From assembly GCF_006539725.1 (NCBI RefSeq), contig NZ_BJNO01000002.1, forward strand, positions 1-64,000: a stretch of 64,000 nt of DNA. Direction: 5' to 3'. Below the pieces are notes generated by a model. The model saw only the letters and a program-made list of their open reading frames with translations. It did no database searches and was not told the DNA's origin. Made by a program: the position numbers and the translations under genes. Position 1 is the first letter of the stretch; every line of letters begins with the position of its first letter. The stretch comes from Klebsiella terrigena (GTDB lineage: Bacteria > Pseudomonadota > Gammaproteobacteria > Enterobacterales > Enterobacteriaceae). This document shows, in pieces, positions 54,093 to 64,000 of the stretch.

Positions 54093-54865
54093 TAGCCATG
54101 ACTAAACAGGCGCGGGGAGGCTTCGTGCCTGCCGCGCTTCATTACCCGGTTGAGAACCTCAGCCTCCAGCTCCGCCAGCCGCGCCGAACCGGTATGCCGC
54201 GGGCGCGGAATATCCACCGTAACGTCCAGCCCAATCTTGCCCTCTTCAATCAACAGCACCCGATCGGCCATCGCCACCGCTTCGCTCACGTCGTGAGTCA
54301 CCAGCAGGACGGTGAAGCCATGTTCCTGCCAGAGCGAGACGATTAAATCCTGCATCTCGAGGCGGGTGAGGGCGTCCAGGGCGCCGAGCGGCTCGTCGAG
54401 CAGCAGCAGGCCGGGGCGATGAATCAGCGCCCGGGCCAGCGCCACGCGCTGCTTTTGTCCGCCGGAAAGCGCCGCCGGCCACTCGTTGGCGCGGTTTTCG
54501 AGGCCGACGCTGGCCAACGCCTGCAGGGCCGCCTCACGCCACGAGCCTTTAAGCCCGAGGCCGACGTTATCGATCACCGTTTTCCACGGCAGCAGGCGTG
54601 AATCCTGAAACATCATGCGGGTATCGTCCTGGATTTGCGCCAGCGGCGTGGATCCCGCCAGCAGCTCGCCGGCGTTGGGTTTCTCCAGTCCGGCAAGCAG
54701 GCGCAGCAGGGTACTTTTACCGCCGCCGCTGCGCCCGACCACCGCGACGAACTGCCCGGTAGGAATATGTAAATCTAGCGCGTTAAGAATGGTGTTTTCG
54801 CCGTAGCGTTTGGTCACGCCGTTAAGCAACAGCGGGATCCCTGGGTTCAGACGGGCGGTAGTCAT
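54092..54865 (-). CDS. ssuB: Aliphatic sulfonate ABC transporter ATP-binding protein SsuB
   Basis: ATPase of the SsuABC importer that takes up alkanesulfonates under sulfate starvation. It has 257 residues with Walker [10 protein letters not shown], signature [15 protein letters not shown], Walker [13 protein letters not shown] and the switch histidine in [10 protein letters not shown]. It is the last gene of ssuEADCB and overlaps ssuC by four bases. The stop lies at the edge of the pepN terminator. Confidence 0.97.
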   Translation of the reverse strand: MTTARLNPGIPLLLNGVTKRYGENTILNALDLHIPTGQFVAVVGRSGGGKSTLLRLLAGLEKPNAGELLAGSTPLAQIQDDTRMMFQDSRLLPWKTVIDNVGLGLKGSWREAALQALASVGLENRANEWPAALSGGQKQRVALARALIHRPGLLLLDEPLGALDALTRLEMQDLIVSLWQEHGFTVLLVTHDVSEAVAMADRVLLIEEGKIGLDVTVDIPRPRHTGSARLAELEAEVLNRVMKRGRHEASPRLFSHG

Positions 54866-55653
54866 GCGTTAGCCTCCTGAAGATGATAGGCCGGATTCCA
54901 GCGCAGCCAGACGCGTTCCAGCAGCTGCGCGCTGAAGTCGGCCAGTTTGCCCAGAATGGCGTAGAGAATGATGGCCACGACCACCACGTCGGTTTGCAGA
55001 AACTCGCGCGCGTTCATCGCCAGGTAGCCGATGCCGGCGTTTGCCGAGATGGTCTCGGCGACAATCAGCGTTAGCCACATCAGGCCGAGCGCGAAGCGGA
55101 TACCGACCATGATTGACGGCAGGGCTCCGGGAAGAATCACGTGACGAAATAGCGCAAAGCCGGATAAGCCGTAGCTGCGCGCCATCTCAACCAGCCCGCG
55201 GTCAATGTTGCGGATACCGTGCCAGGTGTTGATATAGATTGGGAACATGGTGCCCAGCGCGACGAGAAAAATCTTGGCGCTCTCGTCGATGCCGAACCAT
55301 AAAATAACCAGCGGGATCAGAGCCAGGTGCGGCACGTTGCGCAGCATCTGAATCGAGGTGTCCAGCAGACGCTCTCCCCAGCGCGAGAGGCCGCTGATCA
55401 TCCCCAACACCAGACCAATGGAGCCGCCGATAGCGAAGCCAAGCAGCGCGCGCCACGAGCTGATGGCCAGATGTTGCCAAAGCTCGCCGCTGGCGGAGAG
55501 CGTCCAGAAGGCTTTCAGCACCCCTTCCGGCGAAGGCAGGATCCGGGTGGAGAGCCAGCCCACCGAAGAGGCGAGCTGCCAGACGATAACGGTGCCGACC
55601 GGTAAAAACCAGGGGGCAAGGCGGATCAGCAGTTTTTGCCCAGCGATAGCCAT
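54862..55653 (-). CDS. ssuC: Aliphatic sulfonate ABC transporter permease SsuC
   Basis: Inner-membrane permease of SsuABC. The start at 55653 ([16 protein letters not shown]) after GAGGAGCGACAT gives 263 residues, the E. coli length; a start 15 codons upstream lies within the ssuD gap and is not conserved. About six membrane helices are visible, and the permease EAA-type loop reads [26 protein letters not shown]. The 3' end overlaps ssuB. Confidence 0.96.
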   Translation of the reverse strand: MAIAGQKLLIRLAPWFLPVGTVIVWQLASSVGWLSTRILPSPEGVLKAFWTLSASGELWQHLAISSWRALLGFAIGGSIGLVLGMISGLSRWGERLLDTSIQMLRNVPHLALIPLVILWFGIDESAKIFLVALGTMFPIYINTWHGIRNIDRGLVEMARSYGLSGFALFRHVILPGALPSIMVGIRFALGLMWLTLIVAETISANAGIGYLAMNAREFLQTDVVVVAIILYAILGKLADFSAQLLERVWLRWNPAYHLQEANA

Positions 55654-55663
55654 ATGTCGCTCC

Positions 55664-56809
55664 TCAGCTCTGCGCCGCTTTACGCGGGATAAATTCATTC
55701 GCTACCGCTTCACCCTGCGGACGCAGGTTCTGCGGCTGCGGGATTGACGGAATATTGACGTCCAGCAGCGGGAACAGCAGCTCGCCAACGCGCAGGGCTT
55801 CCTCAAGGTGTGGATAGCCGGAAAGCACGAAGCTATCGATACCGAGCTCGGCATATTCGTTGATGCGCTCGGCAACCGTGGCGGCGTCGCCGACCAGCGC
55901 GGTTCCGGCGCCGCCGCGCGCCAGCCCGACGCCGGCCCACAGGTTAGGGCTGATTTCGAGCCTGTCGCGCTGGCCGTTGTGCAGGGCGGCCATGCGGTGC
56001 TGGCCGACGGAATCGGTTTGTGCAAAGGCGGCCTGCGCCCGGGCGATGGTGTCATCATCCAGATGGGAAATTAAGCTCTCCGCCGCCTGCCAGGCCTCTT
56101 CGTTGGTTTCACGCACGATGACGTGCAGGCGGATGCCGAAACGAACCTTACGGCCGTGACGGGCAGCCTTTTCGCGCACCTGGGCGATTTTTTCCGCCAC
56201 CTGCGCCGGCGGCTCTCCCCAGGTCAGATAGAGATCGACCTGCTCGGCGGCGAGATCCTGCGCCACTTCAGAGGATCCGCCGAAGTAGAGCGGGGGACGC
56301 GGCTGCTGCAGCGGCGGGAACATCAGTTTCGCACCGCGCACGCGCTGGTGCTTGCCGTTGAAGGTGACGGTTTCACCCTCCATCAGCCGGCGCCAGATAT
56401 GGGTAAATTCCGCCGAGGCTTCATAGCGCTCGGTATGATCGAGGAATACGCCGTCTCCGGCGAGCTCCTGCGGATCGCTCCCGGTCACCAGGTTAAACAG
56501 CGCCCGGCCGTTGGAGAGCCGATCCAGCGTCGCTGCCTGGCGCGCGGCGACCGTTGGCGATACCACGCTCGGACGCAGGGCGACGAGAAACTTCAGGCGC
56601 TGAGTCACCGGGATCATCGAGGCGGCCACCAGCCAGGCGTCTTCACATGAGCGTCCGGTGGGGATCAGGACGCCGGTATATCCGAGGCGATCGGCGGTCT
56701 GCGCAATCTGCTGCAGATAGCCGTAATCAACCGGACGCGCGCCTTGCTCGGTACCAAGATAGCGGCCGTCACCGTGAGTAGGTAAAAACCAGAACATATT
56801 CAGACTCAT
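55664..56809 (-). CDS. ssuD: FMNH2-dependent alkanesulfonate monooxygenase
   Basis: Cleaves alkanesulfonates to aldehyde and sulfite using reduced FMN and O2. It has 381 residues of the bacterial luciferase-like fold. The N-terminus [20 protein letters not shown] and the conserved SEDAWLVAA-type region ([16 protein letters not shown], containing the Cys near residue 54) are present, along with [12 protein letters not shown]-type sequence later. It overlaps ssuA by four bases and depends on SsuE, encoded two genes upstream, for FMNH2. Confidence 0.97.
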   Translation of the reverse strand: MSLNMFWFLPTHGDGRYLGTEQGARPVDYGYLQQIAQTADRLGYTGVLIPTGRSCEDAWLVAASMIPVTQRLKFLVALRPSVVSPTVAARQAATLDRLSNGRALFNLVTGSDPQELAGDGVFLDHTERYEASAEFTHIWRRLMEGETVTFNGKHQRVRGAKLMFPPLQQPRPPLYFGGSSEVAQDLAAEQVDLYLTWGEPPAQVAEKIAQVREKAARHGRKVRFGIRLHVIVRETNEEAWQAAESLISHLDDDTIARAQAAFAQTDSVGQHRMAALHNGQRDRLEISPNLWAGVGLARGGAGTALVGDAATVAERINEYAELGIDSFVLSGYPHLEEALRVGELLFPLLDVNIPSIPQPQNLRPQGEAVANEFIPRKAAQS

Positions 56810-57768
56810 GATTTCGCTCCCTGAAGGGTCGCGGGCTGCCAGATGCGCGCGCGGATATCGACTTTTTTCGGGACCAGCTTGTTCTCATAGAACAGGTCGG
56901 CGGTTTGCTGCTGGCGAGCGGCGGTTTCGGCGCTAACCGGCGTAATGGTGGTCGGCGGGCGATGGTCGAGATAGCTGGCTATCACCGCCTCAGGAAGACC
57001 CATGATTTTGGCTAACAGGGTGATGCTTTGCGCACGCTGGCTGAGCGTCAGCGCATCGGCCTGGCTAAAGGTCTGCAGCACGCCCTCAATAAAGGCGCCG
57101 TTTTTTTGCGCATAAGGGCGTGAAGCGAGATAGAAAGAGCCGGTTTGCTTCAGGTCGGTGCCATCTTTCAGAACCCGGGCGCCGCCCTGCTGGAGAGCCG
57201 CGGAGTAGTAAGGGTCCCAGATGGCCCACGCGTCGACGTTACCCTGCTGGAAAGCCGCACGCGCGTCGGCGGGAGCAAGATAAATTGGCTGGATATCGTT
57301 GAACGTCAGGCCCGCCTGCTGTAAGGCGCGCAGCAGCAGGTTGTGGGAGCTGGAGCCGCGTTGAAAGGCGACCTTACGGCCTTTTAGCTGCGCGACCTCT
57401 TTGATCGGGCTGTTTTCCGCCACCAGAATCACTTCGGCTTTGGGTTTCGGCGGTTCGGCGCCGACGTACACCAGATCGGCCCCGGCGGCCTGGGCAAAGA
57501 TAGGCGGAATATCGCCGGTGCTGCCAATATCAATGCTGCCGACGTTTAACGCTTCGAGCATCTGCGGGCCGGCGGGAAACTCCACCCAGGAGATTTTGGT
57601 GCCCGGGTAGCGCTGTTCCAGCAGCTGGTGGCTTTTTGCCAGCACCATGCTGACGCTGCCTTTTTGATAGCCGATACGCAGAGCGTCCGGTGCGGACTGC
57701 GCCGCGTGACTCAGGGCGGAGAGCATCAGCAGCCCGCCGAGCGCCAGGGGAGCGAGGAGTTTACGCAT
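56806..57768 (-). CDS. ssuA: Aliphatic sulfonate-binding periplasmic protein SsuA
   Basis: Periplasmic receptor of SsuABC. It has 320 residues and a Sec signal peptide ([22 protein letters not shown]). The mature part matches the NMT1/SsuA family: [33 protein letters not shown], and [10 protein letters not shown]. It overlaps ssuE by eight bases upstream and ssuD by four bases downstream, so the cassette is tightly coupled. Confidence 0.97.
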   Translation of the reverse strand: MRKLLAPLALGGLLMLSALSHAAQSAPDALRIGYQKGSVSMVLAKSHQLLEQRYPGTKISWVEFPAGPQMLEALNVGSIDIGSTGDIPPIFAQAAGADLVYVGAEPPKPKAEVILVAENSPIKEVAQLKGRKVAFQRGSSSHNLLLRALQQAGLTFNDIQPIYLAPADARAAFQQGNVDAWAIWDPYYSAALQQGGARVLKDGTDLKQTGSFYLASRPYAQKNGAFIEGVLQTFSQADALTLSQRAQSITLLAKIMGLPEAVIASYLDHRPPTTITPVSAETAARQQQTADLFYENKLVPKKVDIRARIWQPATLQGAKS

Positions 57769-58336
57769 GTTCGACCCCTCGGGTTGCTTTCAGGGCCGGC
57801 GCGCGGCTGGTTGGGCGATGAAGCGCCTGCCAGAAGGTCTCCAGCGCGTGGTCGAGGCGACCCTGCAGGTTTGGCGTAAACTGAGGCTTGTGCTGATAGT
57901 CAGTCACCTGGCTATCATCGGCAAACACGCCGTGGAGGATCTCCTGGGCCTTCAGGGCGTTAAGAACCGGCTTCAGGGCATAGTCAACCGCCAGCATATG
58001 GGCGATGGTGCCGCCGGTCGCCAGGGGCAGGACGATTTTGCCTTCCAGCGCGCGTTCCGGCAGCAGGTCGAGCAGCGTCTTCAGCGCGCCGGAAAAAGAG
58101 GCCTTGTAGACCGGGGTGGCGATAATCAGGCCATCCGCGCCGGCCAGCTGTTCATTAAGAGTCTGCAGCGCCGGATTATCGAAACGCGCATAAAGAAGAT
58201 CTTCCGGATCAAAATTCTGCAGGTGCCAGTGGCAGACTTCAACATCAGCGGCGGAGAGCGTCTCTCTGGCATATTCCAGAAGGGCGCTGGAACGGGAAGG
58301 GTAGCGCGGGCTGCCCGCAAGTGTGATGACACGCAT
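57761..58336 (-). CDS. ssuE: NADPH-dependent FMN reductase SsuE
   Basis: Supplies FMNH2 to SsuD. The flavodoxin-like protein has 191 residues from ATG 58336 ([23 protein letters not shown]) after AAGGAGAGAGAG; eleven codons upstream are not conserved. The phosphate-binding loop GSPRYPSRS and the FMN-contact [21 protein letters not shown] are intact. It is the first gene of ssuEADCB. The AT-rich upstream sequence (58350-58395) should hold the Cbl-dependent promoter, but no specific Cbl site was recognised. Confidence 0.96.
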   Translation of the reverse strand: MRVITLAGSPRYPSRSSALLEYARETLSAADVEVCHWHLQNFDPEDLLYARFDNPALQTLNEQLAGADGLIIATPVYKASFSGALKTLLDLLPERALEGKIVLPLATGGTIAHMLAVDYALKPVLNALKAQEILHGVFADDSQVTDYQHKPQFTPNLQGRLDHALETFWQALHRPTSRAPALKATRGVEHA

Positions 58337-58477
58337 GTTCTCTCTCTCCTTATAACCAAATGTTCGCATTTATCTATTATTGATAACATTTACCGGCAGT
58401 GTGACAGAGGCGATTTATTTACCTAAATGATTTTTCCACCCTTGTTTTGTCAGAATTTGCATAAAGCAGGGCGGAAA

Positions 58478-58493
58478 AAGTAAACGTTTGCGT
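58478..58493. promoter_or_regulatory. PurR-like operator upstream of pyrD
   Basis: AAGTAAACGTTTGCGT matches the PurR palindrome ACGCAAACGTTTGCGT except at two positions in the left arm. The pyrD gene is a known PurR target in E. coli. Confidence 0.65.
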
Positions 58494-58544
58494 CGGATGG
58501 ACGATTTTTTGTCGCAGGTCAATTCCCTTTCCGCTGAGGATCGA

Positions 58545-58589
58545 ACATAATACGCCCCCGGTTTGCACACCGGGAATCCAGGAGAGTTC
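58545..58589 (+). promoter_or_regulatory. pyrD promoter end and start-switch leader hairpin
   Basis: A -10 CATAAT (58545-58550) is followed by a run of five C (58555-58559) and a hairpin CCCGGT/ACCGGG (58557-58562, 58569-58574) just before the GGAGAG ribosome site. In E. coli, high CTP favours starting at a C so that the 5' hairpin forms and blocks translation, while low CTP starts a few bases later. The same elements are present here. Confidence 0.7.
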
Positions 58590-59600
58590 ATGTACTACCC
58601 CTTCGTTCGTAAAGCTCTTTTTCAGCTCGATCCTGAGCGCGCTCATGAAGTAACCTTCCAACAATTACGCCGTGTATCGGGAACGCCGCTTGAAATGCTG
58701 ATCCGCCAGAAGGTGCCGTCTAAACCGGTGACCTGCATGGGGCTCACGTTTAAGAATCCGCTGGGCCTTGCCGCCGGGCTGGATAAAAACGGCGAGTGTA
58801 TCGATGCGCTCGGGGCAATGGGTTTTGGTTCAATCGAAATTGGTACCGTGACGCCGCGCGCGCAGCCGGGTAACGATAAGCCGAGGATCTTCCGCCTGGT
58901 GGCGGCAGAAGGTTTGATCAACCGTATGGGCTTTAATAATCTCGGTGTTGATAACCTCGTCGAGAACGTTAAAAAGGCGCATTTTGACGGTATTCTTGGG
59001 ATTAATATCGGGAAAAATAAAGATACCCCGGTTGAGCAGGGCAAAGATGATTACCTGATTTGTATGGAAAAAGTCTATCCCTACGCCGGCTATATCGCCA
59101 TTAATATCTCCTCACCGAATACCCCAGGGCTGCGTACTTTACAATATGGCGACGCGCTCGATGATTTACTTTCCGGTATTAAAAATAAGCAGCTTGAGCT
59201 GCAGCAAAAGCATCAAAAATATGTCCCGGTGGCCGTGAAGATCGCCCCGGATCTTTCCCTTGAGGAATTGATCCAGGTGGCCGATAGCCTGGTTCGCCAT
59301 AATATTGACGGCGTGATTGCCACCAATACCACCCTCGATCGATCGCTGGTGCAGGGAATGCAATATTGCGATGAAACCGGTGGCCTCAGCGGTCGTCCTC
59401 TGCAATTAAAAAGCACTGAGATTATCCGCATGCTGGCGACAGAATTAAACGGCCGCTTGCCAATTATCGGAGTCGGCGGGATTGACTCTGCGATTGCGGC
59501 CCGGGAAAAAATCGCCGCCGGCGCGACGCTGGTTCAGATTTATTCTGGCTTTATTTTTAAAGGTCCGCCGCTGATTAAAGAAATTGTTACCAATATCTAA
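58590..59600 (+). CDS. pyrD: Dihydroorotate dehydrogenase (quinone), class 2
   Basis: Membrane-associated FMN enzyme of pyrimidine synthesis, passing electrons from dihydroorotate to quinones. The start [20 protein letters not shown] gives 336 residues and follows CAGGAGAGTTC. The amphipathic N-terminal helices bind quinone. [11 protein letters not shown] and the catalytic-serine motif [11 protein letters not shown] (near residue 175) are clear. In K-12 a fimbrial cluster separates pyrD from ssuE; here they are direct divergent neighbours. Confidence 0.98.
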   Translation: MYYPFVRKALFQLDPERAHEVTFQQLRRVSGTPLEMLIRQKVPSKPVTCMGLTFKNPLGLAAGLDKNGECIDALGAMGFGSIEIGTVTPRAQPGNDKPRIFRLVAAEGLINRMGFNNLGVDNLVENVKKAHFDGILGINIGKNKDTPVEQGKDDYLICMEKVYPYAGYIAINISSPNTPGLRTLQYGDALDDLLSGIKNKQLELQQKHQKYVPVAVKIAPDLSLEELIQVADSLVRHNIDGVIATNTTLDRSLVQGMQYCDETGGLSGRPLQLKSTEIIRMLATELNGRLPIIGVGGIDSAIAAREKIAAGATLVQIYSGFIFKGPPLIKEIVTNI

Positions 59601-59623
59601 TCTTTTCCCCCTCTGAAACACCC

Positions 59624-59653
59624 CCAGGGCTTTATTTCCGGCCCTGGTTGTTT
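59624..59653 (+). terminator. Intrinsic terminator of pyrD
   Basis: CCAGGGC (59624-59630) pairs with GCCCTGG (59641-59647) across a T-rich loop and is followed by TTGTTTT. Confidence 0.8.
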
Positions 59654-59767
59654 TATATTCCCTCATTGTTGCTTATTTAGACATTTTAGTCTTTTCTTAA
59701 TTTTGGAAATAATTCTGTTGCCGTATGCCGTGCATTACAGATAGAAGTGAAAGAGGACGGGGGAAAA

Positions 59768-60310
59768 ATGCGGATTAAACCTGACGATAACTGGCGTTGG
59801 TATTACGATGAAGAGCACGATCGTATGATGCTCGATTTGGCCAATGGCATGTTGTTCCGCTCGCGCTTTGCGCGCCGGATGCTCACGCCCGATGCATTCG
59901 CGCCATCCGGATTTTGCGTTGACGACGCCGCTCTTTATTTTTCCTTCGAAGAAAAATGCCGGGATATAGAATTATCTAAAGAGCAGCGCGCTGAATTAGT
60001 CCTTAACGCGCTGGTCGCCATTCGTTTTCTTAAGCCTCAGATGCCGAAAAGCTGGCATTTCACCAGCCATGAAGAGAGCTGGCAGCCCAGCGGCGGCGAT
60101 ACCGCCAGCGCCTGGCTCAGCGATACCGGGCAGCAGGTGAATCTGCTGGTGGTGGAGCCCGGCGAAAACGCCGCCCTGTGCCTGCTGGCCCAGCCGGGGT
60201 TAACCCTGGCCGGACGAGTGATGCAGCTTGGCGACGTGATTAAAATTATGAACGACAGGCTGCAGCCCGCGCCGGGTCTCTCCAGCTACAGCCTCGGCGA
60301 GGCGGTTTAG
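59768..60310 (+). CDS. zapC: Cell division protein ZapC
   Basis: Cytoplasmic Z-ring-associated protein that promotes lateral association of FtsZ protofilaments and is a ClpXP substrate in E. coli. The start [23 protein letters not shown] gives 180 residues, the E. coli length, and follows GAGGACGGGGGAAAA; seven upstream codons are not conserved. The N-terminal two thirds are highly conserved while residues from about 108 to the end diverge. It is convergent with ycbX, 37 bp apart. Confidence 0.96.
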   Translation: MRIKPDDNWRWYYDEEHDRMMLDLANGMLFRSRFARRMLTPDAFAPSGFCVDDAALYFSFEEKCRDIELSKEQRAELVLNALVAIRFLKPQMPKSWHFTSHEESWQPSGGDTASAWLSDTGQQVNLLVVEPGENAALCLLAQPGLTLAGRVMQLGDVIKIMNDRLQPAPGLSSYSLGEAV

Positions 60311-60347
60311 GCCGGCGAGTCTCTTTGCCCGCCAGCCGCTACAGGCC

Positions 60348-61457
60348 TCAGGGCGCCAGGCGCAGGTCGGTCTTCGGTACGCAGCTGCAGCACAGAATAG
60401 TGCCATCCGCCGCCACGGCGTTTTTCTTCAGCGGGTTGACTTCCCCCTCTTCAAGCCGAATGCGGCAGCTGCCGCAGATGCCCGCCCGGCAGGAGTAGGG
60501 CACGCGGATCCCCTGTTGCTCGAGCTGTTCCAGCAGAACCTGCTGGTTATTCCCGGTAAAGCGCTGCCCCTGCCACTCAATATCAACCGTCGCTTCCTGC
60601 TGGGCTGCGGTGGGTTCACCGTCATCGCTTTCGCCCGCGCCGTAGGCCCTGGCAGGCCCACGCGTCAGCACCTCGACTTCGTCACCGACGCGAATAACGC
60701 CGCTGCTGCGGGCAATCAGGTTTTGACCGAAATCGACATCGCCATTATCCACCGCGGTGCGGAAGCGTTGCAGCGTGGCCAGCGGCTCGCCGGACGGGTG
60801 CTTCTGCCCGCGTTCCGGGCTGACGGTGGTAAAAATGCAGCGGCTGCAGGGCTTAGCGACATCAAAAATCACTTCGCCAATGCGGATCACCTTCCAGCTA
60901 TCCTCCTCCCACGCCTCGGCGCCGGTGACCACCAGGTTAGGGCGAAACTGCTCCATACGGACGCTGGCCGGACAGCGCTGCTGCAGATCGCGCAGCGAGG
61001 CTTCGTTGGTGAGTAAATAGGGGTAACCGTCGGCAAAGCTGAGCGGGACGGCGTCATGGCGCTTCACGCGGCGGGTCAGCTGCGGACCCAGCCAGCGAAG
61101 CTGAACCTGGCGATTAAAGAAGCCGCTTAGCCATTGGTTAACCGTTGACGGCGCCACCAGGGCGGTGAAATGGTTTCCCCACACCTCGGTAGGCTCGCCC
61201 TGAGGCGCAAAATCAGCGAAGCGAACGATAGCGCTGCTGCCGTCAGGCGCGGTCAGGTGAACGCCATCCTGCAGCACAGAGGGGGTGAATTTCACCATTT
61301 GCGGAAACTGGCGGGCGGTAATGAAGGTGCCATCCGTTTCCGTCACCATAAACAGGCGATCGAAGGCGAGGCCGCTGATATCGGCAAACGCGTGCGTCAG
61401 GCCAATTCCACGCATGGATTTGACGGGATGTATAAAAAGTCGCGATAGCGTTTTCAT
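60348..61457 (-). CDS. ycbX: MOSC-ferredoxin fusion protein YcbX
   Basis: Molybdenum-cofactor-dependent protein that in E. coli detoxifies N-hydroxylated base analogues. It has 369 residues. The N-terminal MOSC_N barrel and MOSC domain (about residues 1-270) hold the probable cofactor cysteine in [14 protein letters not shown]. The C-terminal 2Fe-2S ferredoxin domain shows CRAGICGSC and a last Cys in LCCSCVP. Length and domain order match E. coli. It is monocistronic, divergent from rlmL with 98 bp between. Confidence 0.96.
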   Translation of the reverse strand: MKTLSRLFIHPVKSMRGIGLTHAFADISGLAFDRLFMVTETDGTFITARQFPQMVKFTPSVLQDGVHLTAPDGSSAIVRFADFAPQGEPTEVWGNHFTALVAPSTVNQWLSGFFNRQVQLRWLGPQLTRRVKRHDAVPLSFADGYPYLLTNEASLRDLQQRCPASVRMEQFRPNLVVTGAEAWEEDSWKVIRIGEVIFDVAKPCSRCIFTTVSPERGQKHPSGEPLATLQRFRTAVDNGDVDFGQNLIARSSGVIRVGDEVEVLTRGPARAYGAGESDDGEPTAAQQEATVDIEWQGQRFTGNNQQVLLEQLEQQGIRVPYSCRAGICGSCRIRLEEGEVNPLKKNAVAADGTILCCSCVPKTDLRLAP

Positions 61458-61555
61458 GCGGAGTCTCTGGGCTTAAAAATAAGCCTTTAACTTTATGACA
61501 TGAGGCGCATATTGGCTATAATGCGCACCAATTTTCTTTTAGTAAAAGTGACGAT

Positions 61556-63661
61556 ATGAATTCTCTGTTTGCCAGTACGGCTCGTGGGCTTGAAGAGCTG
61601 TTAAAAACTGAACTGGAATCACTTGGCGCAGCGGACTGCCAGGTAGTCCAGGGCGGGGTCCATTTTCAGGGAGATACGCGCCTGCTGTATCAAAGCCTGA
61701 TGTGGAGCCGGCTGGCCTCACGTATCATGATGCCGTTAGGCCAGTGTAGCGTGTATAGCGATTTGGACCTTTACCTCGGCGTACAGGCCATTCCATGGAC
61801 GGAGATTTTCACCCCTGACGCCACTTTTGCCGTGCACTTTAGCGGGCTGAACGAAGAGATTCGTAACAGCCAGTACGGTGCGCTGAAGGTAAAAGATGCG
61901 ATCGTCGACAGCTTTACGCGCAAAAATCTGCCGCGGCCGAACGTCGATCGTGAAAATCCCGATCTGCGGATCAACGTCTGGCTGAACAAAGAGACGGCGC
62001 ACATCTCGTTAGATCTAAGCGGCGAAGGCCTGCATCTGCGCGGCTACCGCGACGGTACCGGTATGGCGCCAATCAAAGAGACGCTCGCCTCGGCGATCGT
62101 CATGCGTTCCGGCTGGGTGCCGGGTACGCCGCTGCTCGATCCGCTGTGCGGTTCCGGTACCCTGCTGATTGAAGCCGCAATGCTGGCTACCGATCGCGCA
62201 CCGGGCCTGCATCGCGGCCACTGGGGCTTCAACGGCTGGCTCCAGCACGATGATGCGGTATGGCAAGAAGTGAAAACCGAAGCCCAGACCCGCGCTCGCG
62301 CAGGCCTCGCGGCGTATGAGTCCCGCTTCTACGGTTCCGATGTCGACGCGCGGGTTATTGAACGCGCGCGCAGCAACGCCCGTCGCGCGGGCGTAGGCGA
62401 GCTGATTACGTTTGCCGCTAAAGACGTTGCTCAGCTGAGCAACCCGCTGCCGAAAGGCCCGTACGGAACGGTGATCGGTAACCCGCCGTACGGCGAGCGT
62501 CTTGAGAGCGAGCCGGCGCTGATTGCGCTACACAGCCTGCTTGGCCGGACGATGAAAAGCCAGTTTGGCGGCTGGAACCTGTCGCTGTTCAGCGCTTCTC
62601 CGGATCTGCTGAGCTGCCTGCAGCTGCGGGCCGACAAGCAGTTTAAGGCTAAAAACGGCCCGCTGGACTGCGTGCAGAAAAACTATCACATTGCCGAAAA
62701 TGAAGGCGGTAAAGCGGTTTCGCTTGCCGAAGATTTCGCTAACCGTCTGCGTAAAAACCTGAAGAAATTTGAGAAATGGGCGCGCCAGGAAGGTATCGAA
62801 TGCTACCGCCTGTACGATGCCGATCTCCCGGAATATAACGTCGCTATCGACCGCTACGGCGAGTGGGTCGTCGTGCAGGAGTACGCGCCGCCGAAAACGG
62901 TCGACGCGCATAAAGCCCGCCAGCGCCTGTTCGATATTATCGCCGCGACGATTTCGGTCTTAGGTATCGCGCCGAATAAGCTGGTGTTGAAAACCCGTGA
63001 ACGGCAGAAAGGTAAAAACCAGTATCAGAAAATGGCCGAAAAAGGCGATTTTATCGAGGTGCAGGAGTATAACGCTCGTCTGTGGGTCAACCTGACCGAT
63101 TACCTCGACACCGGTCTGTTCCTCGACCACCGCATCGCGCGGCGTATGCTTGGCGAGATGAGCAAAGGCAAAGATTTCCTCAACCTCTTTGCCTATACCG
63201 GCAGCGCCAGCGTTCATGCCGGTCTCGGCGGCGCGCGCTCAACGACCACCGTCGATATGTCACGCACCTACCTTGAGTGGGCCGAGCGAAATCTGCGCCT
63301 CAACGGTTTAACCGGCCGTTCGCACCGCCTGATGCAGGCCGACGTGCTGGGCTGGCTGCGTGAGAGCGATGAACAGTTTGACCTGATCTTTATCGATCCG
63401 CCGACGTTTTCTAACTCAAAGCGTATGGAAGAAACCTTCGACGTACAGAGCGATCACCTGCGCCTGCTGACCGATCTTAAACGTCTGCTGCGTAAAGGCG
63501 GCACGATTATGTTCTCGAACAATAAACGCGGTTTCCGTATGGATCATGACGGGCTGGCGCAGCTTGGCCTGAAAGCGCAGGAAATTACGCAAAAAACGCA
63601 ATCTCAGGATTTTGCCCGTAACCGTCAGATTCACAACTGCTGGCTGATTACCGCAGCCTGA
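61556..63661 (+). CDS. rlmL: Bifunctional 23S rRNA methyltransferase RlmKL
   Basis: Fused enzyme making m2G2445 (RlmL half) and m7G2069 (RlmK half) in 23S rRNA. It has 701 residues. The N-terminal THUMP domain (about 1-155) is followed by the RlmL methylase with [13 protein letters not shown] and NPPYGERL. The RlmK half follows, with [19 protein letters not shown] and [11 protein letters not shown]. It is a full-length fusion as in other gammaproteobacteria. The uup gene starts 12 bp downstream. Confidence 0.98.
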   Translation: MNSLFASTARGLEELLKTELESLGAADCQVVQGGVHFQGDTRLLYQSLMWSRLASRIMMPLGQCSVYSDLDLYLGVQAIPWTEIFTPDATFAVHFSGLNEEIRNSQYGALKVKDAIVDSFTRKNLPRPNVDRENPDLRINVWLNKETAHISLDLSGEGLHLRGYRDGTGMAPIKETLASAIVMRSGWVPGTPLLDPLCGSGTLLIEAAMLATDRAPGLHRGHWGFNGWLQHDDAVWQEVKTEAQTRARAGLAAYESRFYGSDVDARVIERARSNARRAGVGELITFAAKDVAQLSNPLPKGPYGTVIGNPPYGERLESEPALIALHSLLGRTMKSQFGGWNLSLFSASPDLLSCLQLRADKQFKAKNGPLDCVQKNYHIAENEGGKAVSLAEDFANRLRKNLKKFEKWARQEGIECYRLYDADLPEYNVAIDRYGEWVVVQEYAPPKTVDAHKARQRLFDIIAATISVLGIAPNKLVLKTRERQKGKNQYQKMAEKGDFIEVQEYNARLWVNLTDYLDTGLFLDHRIARRMLGEMSKGKDFLNLFAYTGSASVHAGLGGARSTTTVDMSRTYLEWAERNLRLNGLTGRSHRLMQADVLGWLRESDEQFDLIFIDPPTFSNSKRMEETFDVQSDHLRLLTDLKRLLRKGGTIMFSNNKRGFRMDHDGLAQLGLKAQEITQKTQSQDFARNRQIHNCWLITAA

Positions 63662-63673
63662 AAGGAATAAAGA

Positions 63674-64000
63674 ATGTCATTGATTAGTATGCATGGTGCC
63701 TGGCTCTCCTTCAGCGACTCTCCGCTGCTGGATAACGCCGAGTTGCATATCGAAGATAACGAGCGCGTGTGCCTGGTTGGGCGTAACGGCGCGGGCAAAT
63801 CCACCCTGATGAAGATCCTCAACCGCGAGCAGGGTCTGGATGACGGGCGCATTATTTATGAACAGGATCTGGTTGTTGCGCGTCTGCAGCAGGATCCGCC
63901 GCGCAATATTGCGGGCACCGTGTACGACTTCGTTGCCGAAGGCATCGAAGAGCAGGCGGCGTACCTTAAAGGCTATCACGACGTTTCGCGTCTGGTGATG
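63674..64000 (+). CDS. uup: ABC-F ATPase Uup (3' truncated by window edge)
   Basis: The first 109 codons of an ABC-F family protein: MSLISMHGAWLSFSDSPLLDNAELHI, then Walker A GRNGAGKST at residues 36-44. Uup affects precise excision of transposons and DNA structure handling, and is related to translation factors such as EttA. The signature, Walker B and second ATPase domain lie beyond the window. AAGGAATAAAG precedes the ATG, and the gene follows rlmL as in E. coli. Confidence 0.95.
   Translation, partial: MSLISMHGAWLSFSDSPLLDNAELHIEDNERVCLVGRNGAGKSTLMKILNREQGLDDGRIIYEQDLVVARLQQDPPRNIAGTVYDFVAEGIEEQAAYLKGYHDVSRLVM

Overview
This window is a stretch of conserved chromosome from a gammaproteobacterium of the family Enterobacteriaceae. 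Gene order, start codons and protein sequences follow the Escherichia coli K-12 region from ftsK to uup almost gene for gene. The OmpF-type porin, judged from memory of family sequences, is closest to the OmpK35/Omp35 porins of Klebsiella, Raoultella and K. aerogenes, so that group is the best guess. No prophage, transposase, CRISPR array, tRNA or rRNA was recognised. I did not find an undescribed multi-gene system. The points of interest are regulatory sites, repeats, hairpins, overlaps and a few poorly characterised genes.

Layout. 1-6263: C-terminal part of ftsK (cut by the window edge), lolA, rarA, serS. 6264-10390: dmsABC, anaerobic DMSO reductase, behind an FNR-like and a ModE-like site. 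10391-16432: ycaD, then on the minus strand pflA and focA-pflB (anaerobic pyruvate/formate metabolism). 16433-19052: ycaO (minus) and ycaP (plus). 19053-24995: an ERIC-like repeat, serC-aroA, cmk, rpsA and ihfB. 24996-32565: comEC/ycaI, msbA-lpxK, ycaQ, ycaR-kdsB (envelope and lipid A/Kdo assembly). 32566-41760: ycbJ, elyC, then cmoM-mukF-mukE-mukB (tRNA modification and the MukBEF condensin). 41761-45256: ldtD, mepK and gloC. 45257-51096, all minus: aspC, the ompF-type porin, asnS, pncB. 51097-54092: pepN. 54093-58336, minus: ssuEADCB (alkanesulfonate sulfur scavenging). 58337-64000: pyrD, zapC, ycbX (minus), rlmL and the start of uup.

How the genes work together. Several neighbours form functional sets: dmsABC and focA-pflB-pflA serve anaerobic life; msbA, lpxK and kdsB build and flip lipid A-Kdo; ldtD makes and mepK is known to cleave 3-3 peptidoglycan crosslinks; MukF, MukE and MukB form one complex; SsuE supplies reduced FMN to SsuD while SsuABC imports its substrate. 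Compared with K-12 as I recall it, ycaC, ycaM, ycaN and ycaK between dmsC and pflA, and the elf/ycb fimbrial cluster between ssuE and pyrD, are absent.

Limits. Gene identities rest on recalled family sequences and visible motifs; no search or alignment was run. Regulatory sites are motif matches read by eye.
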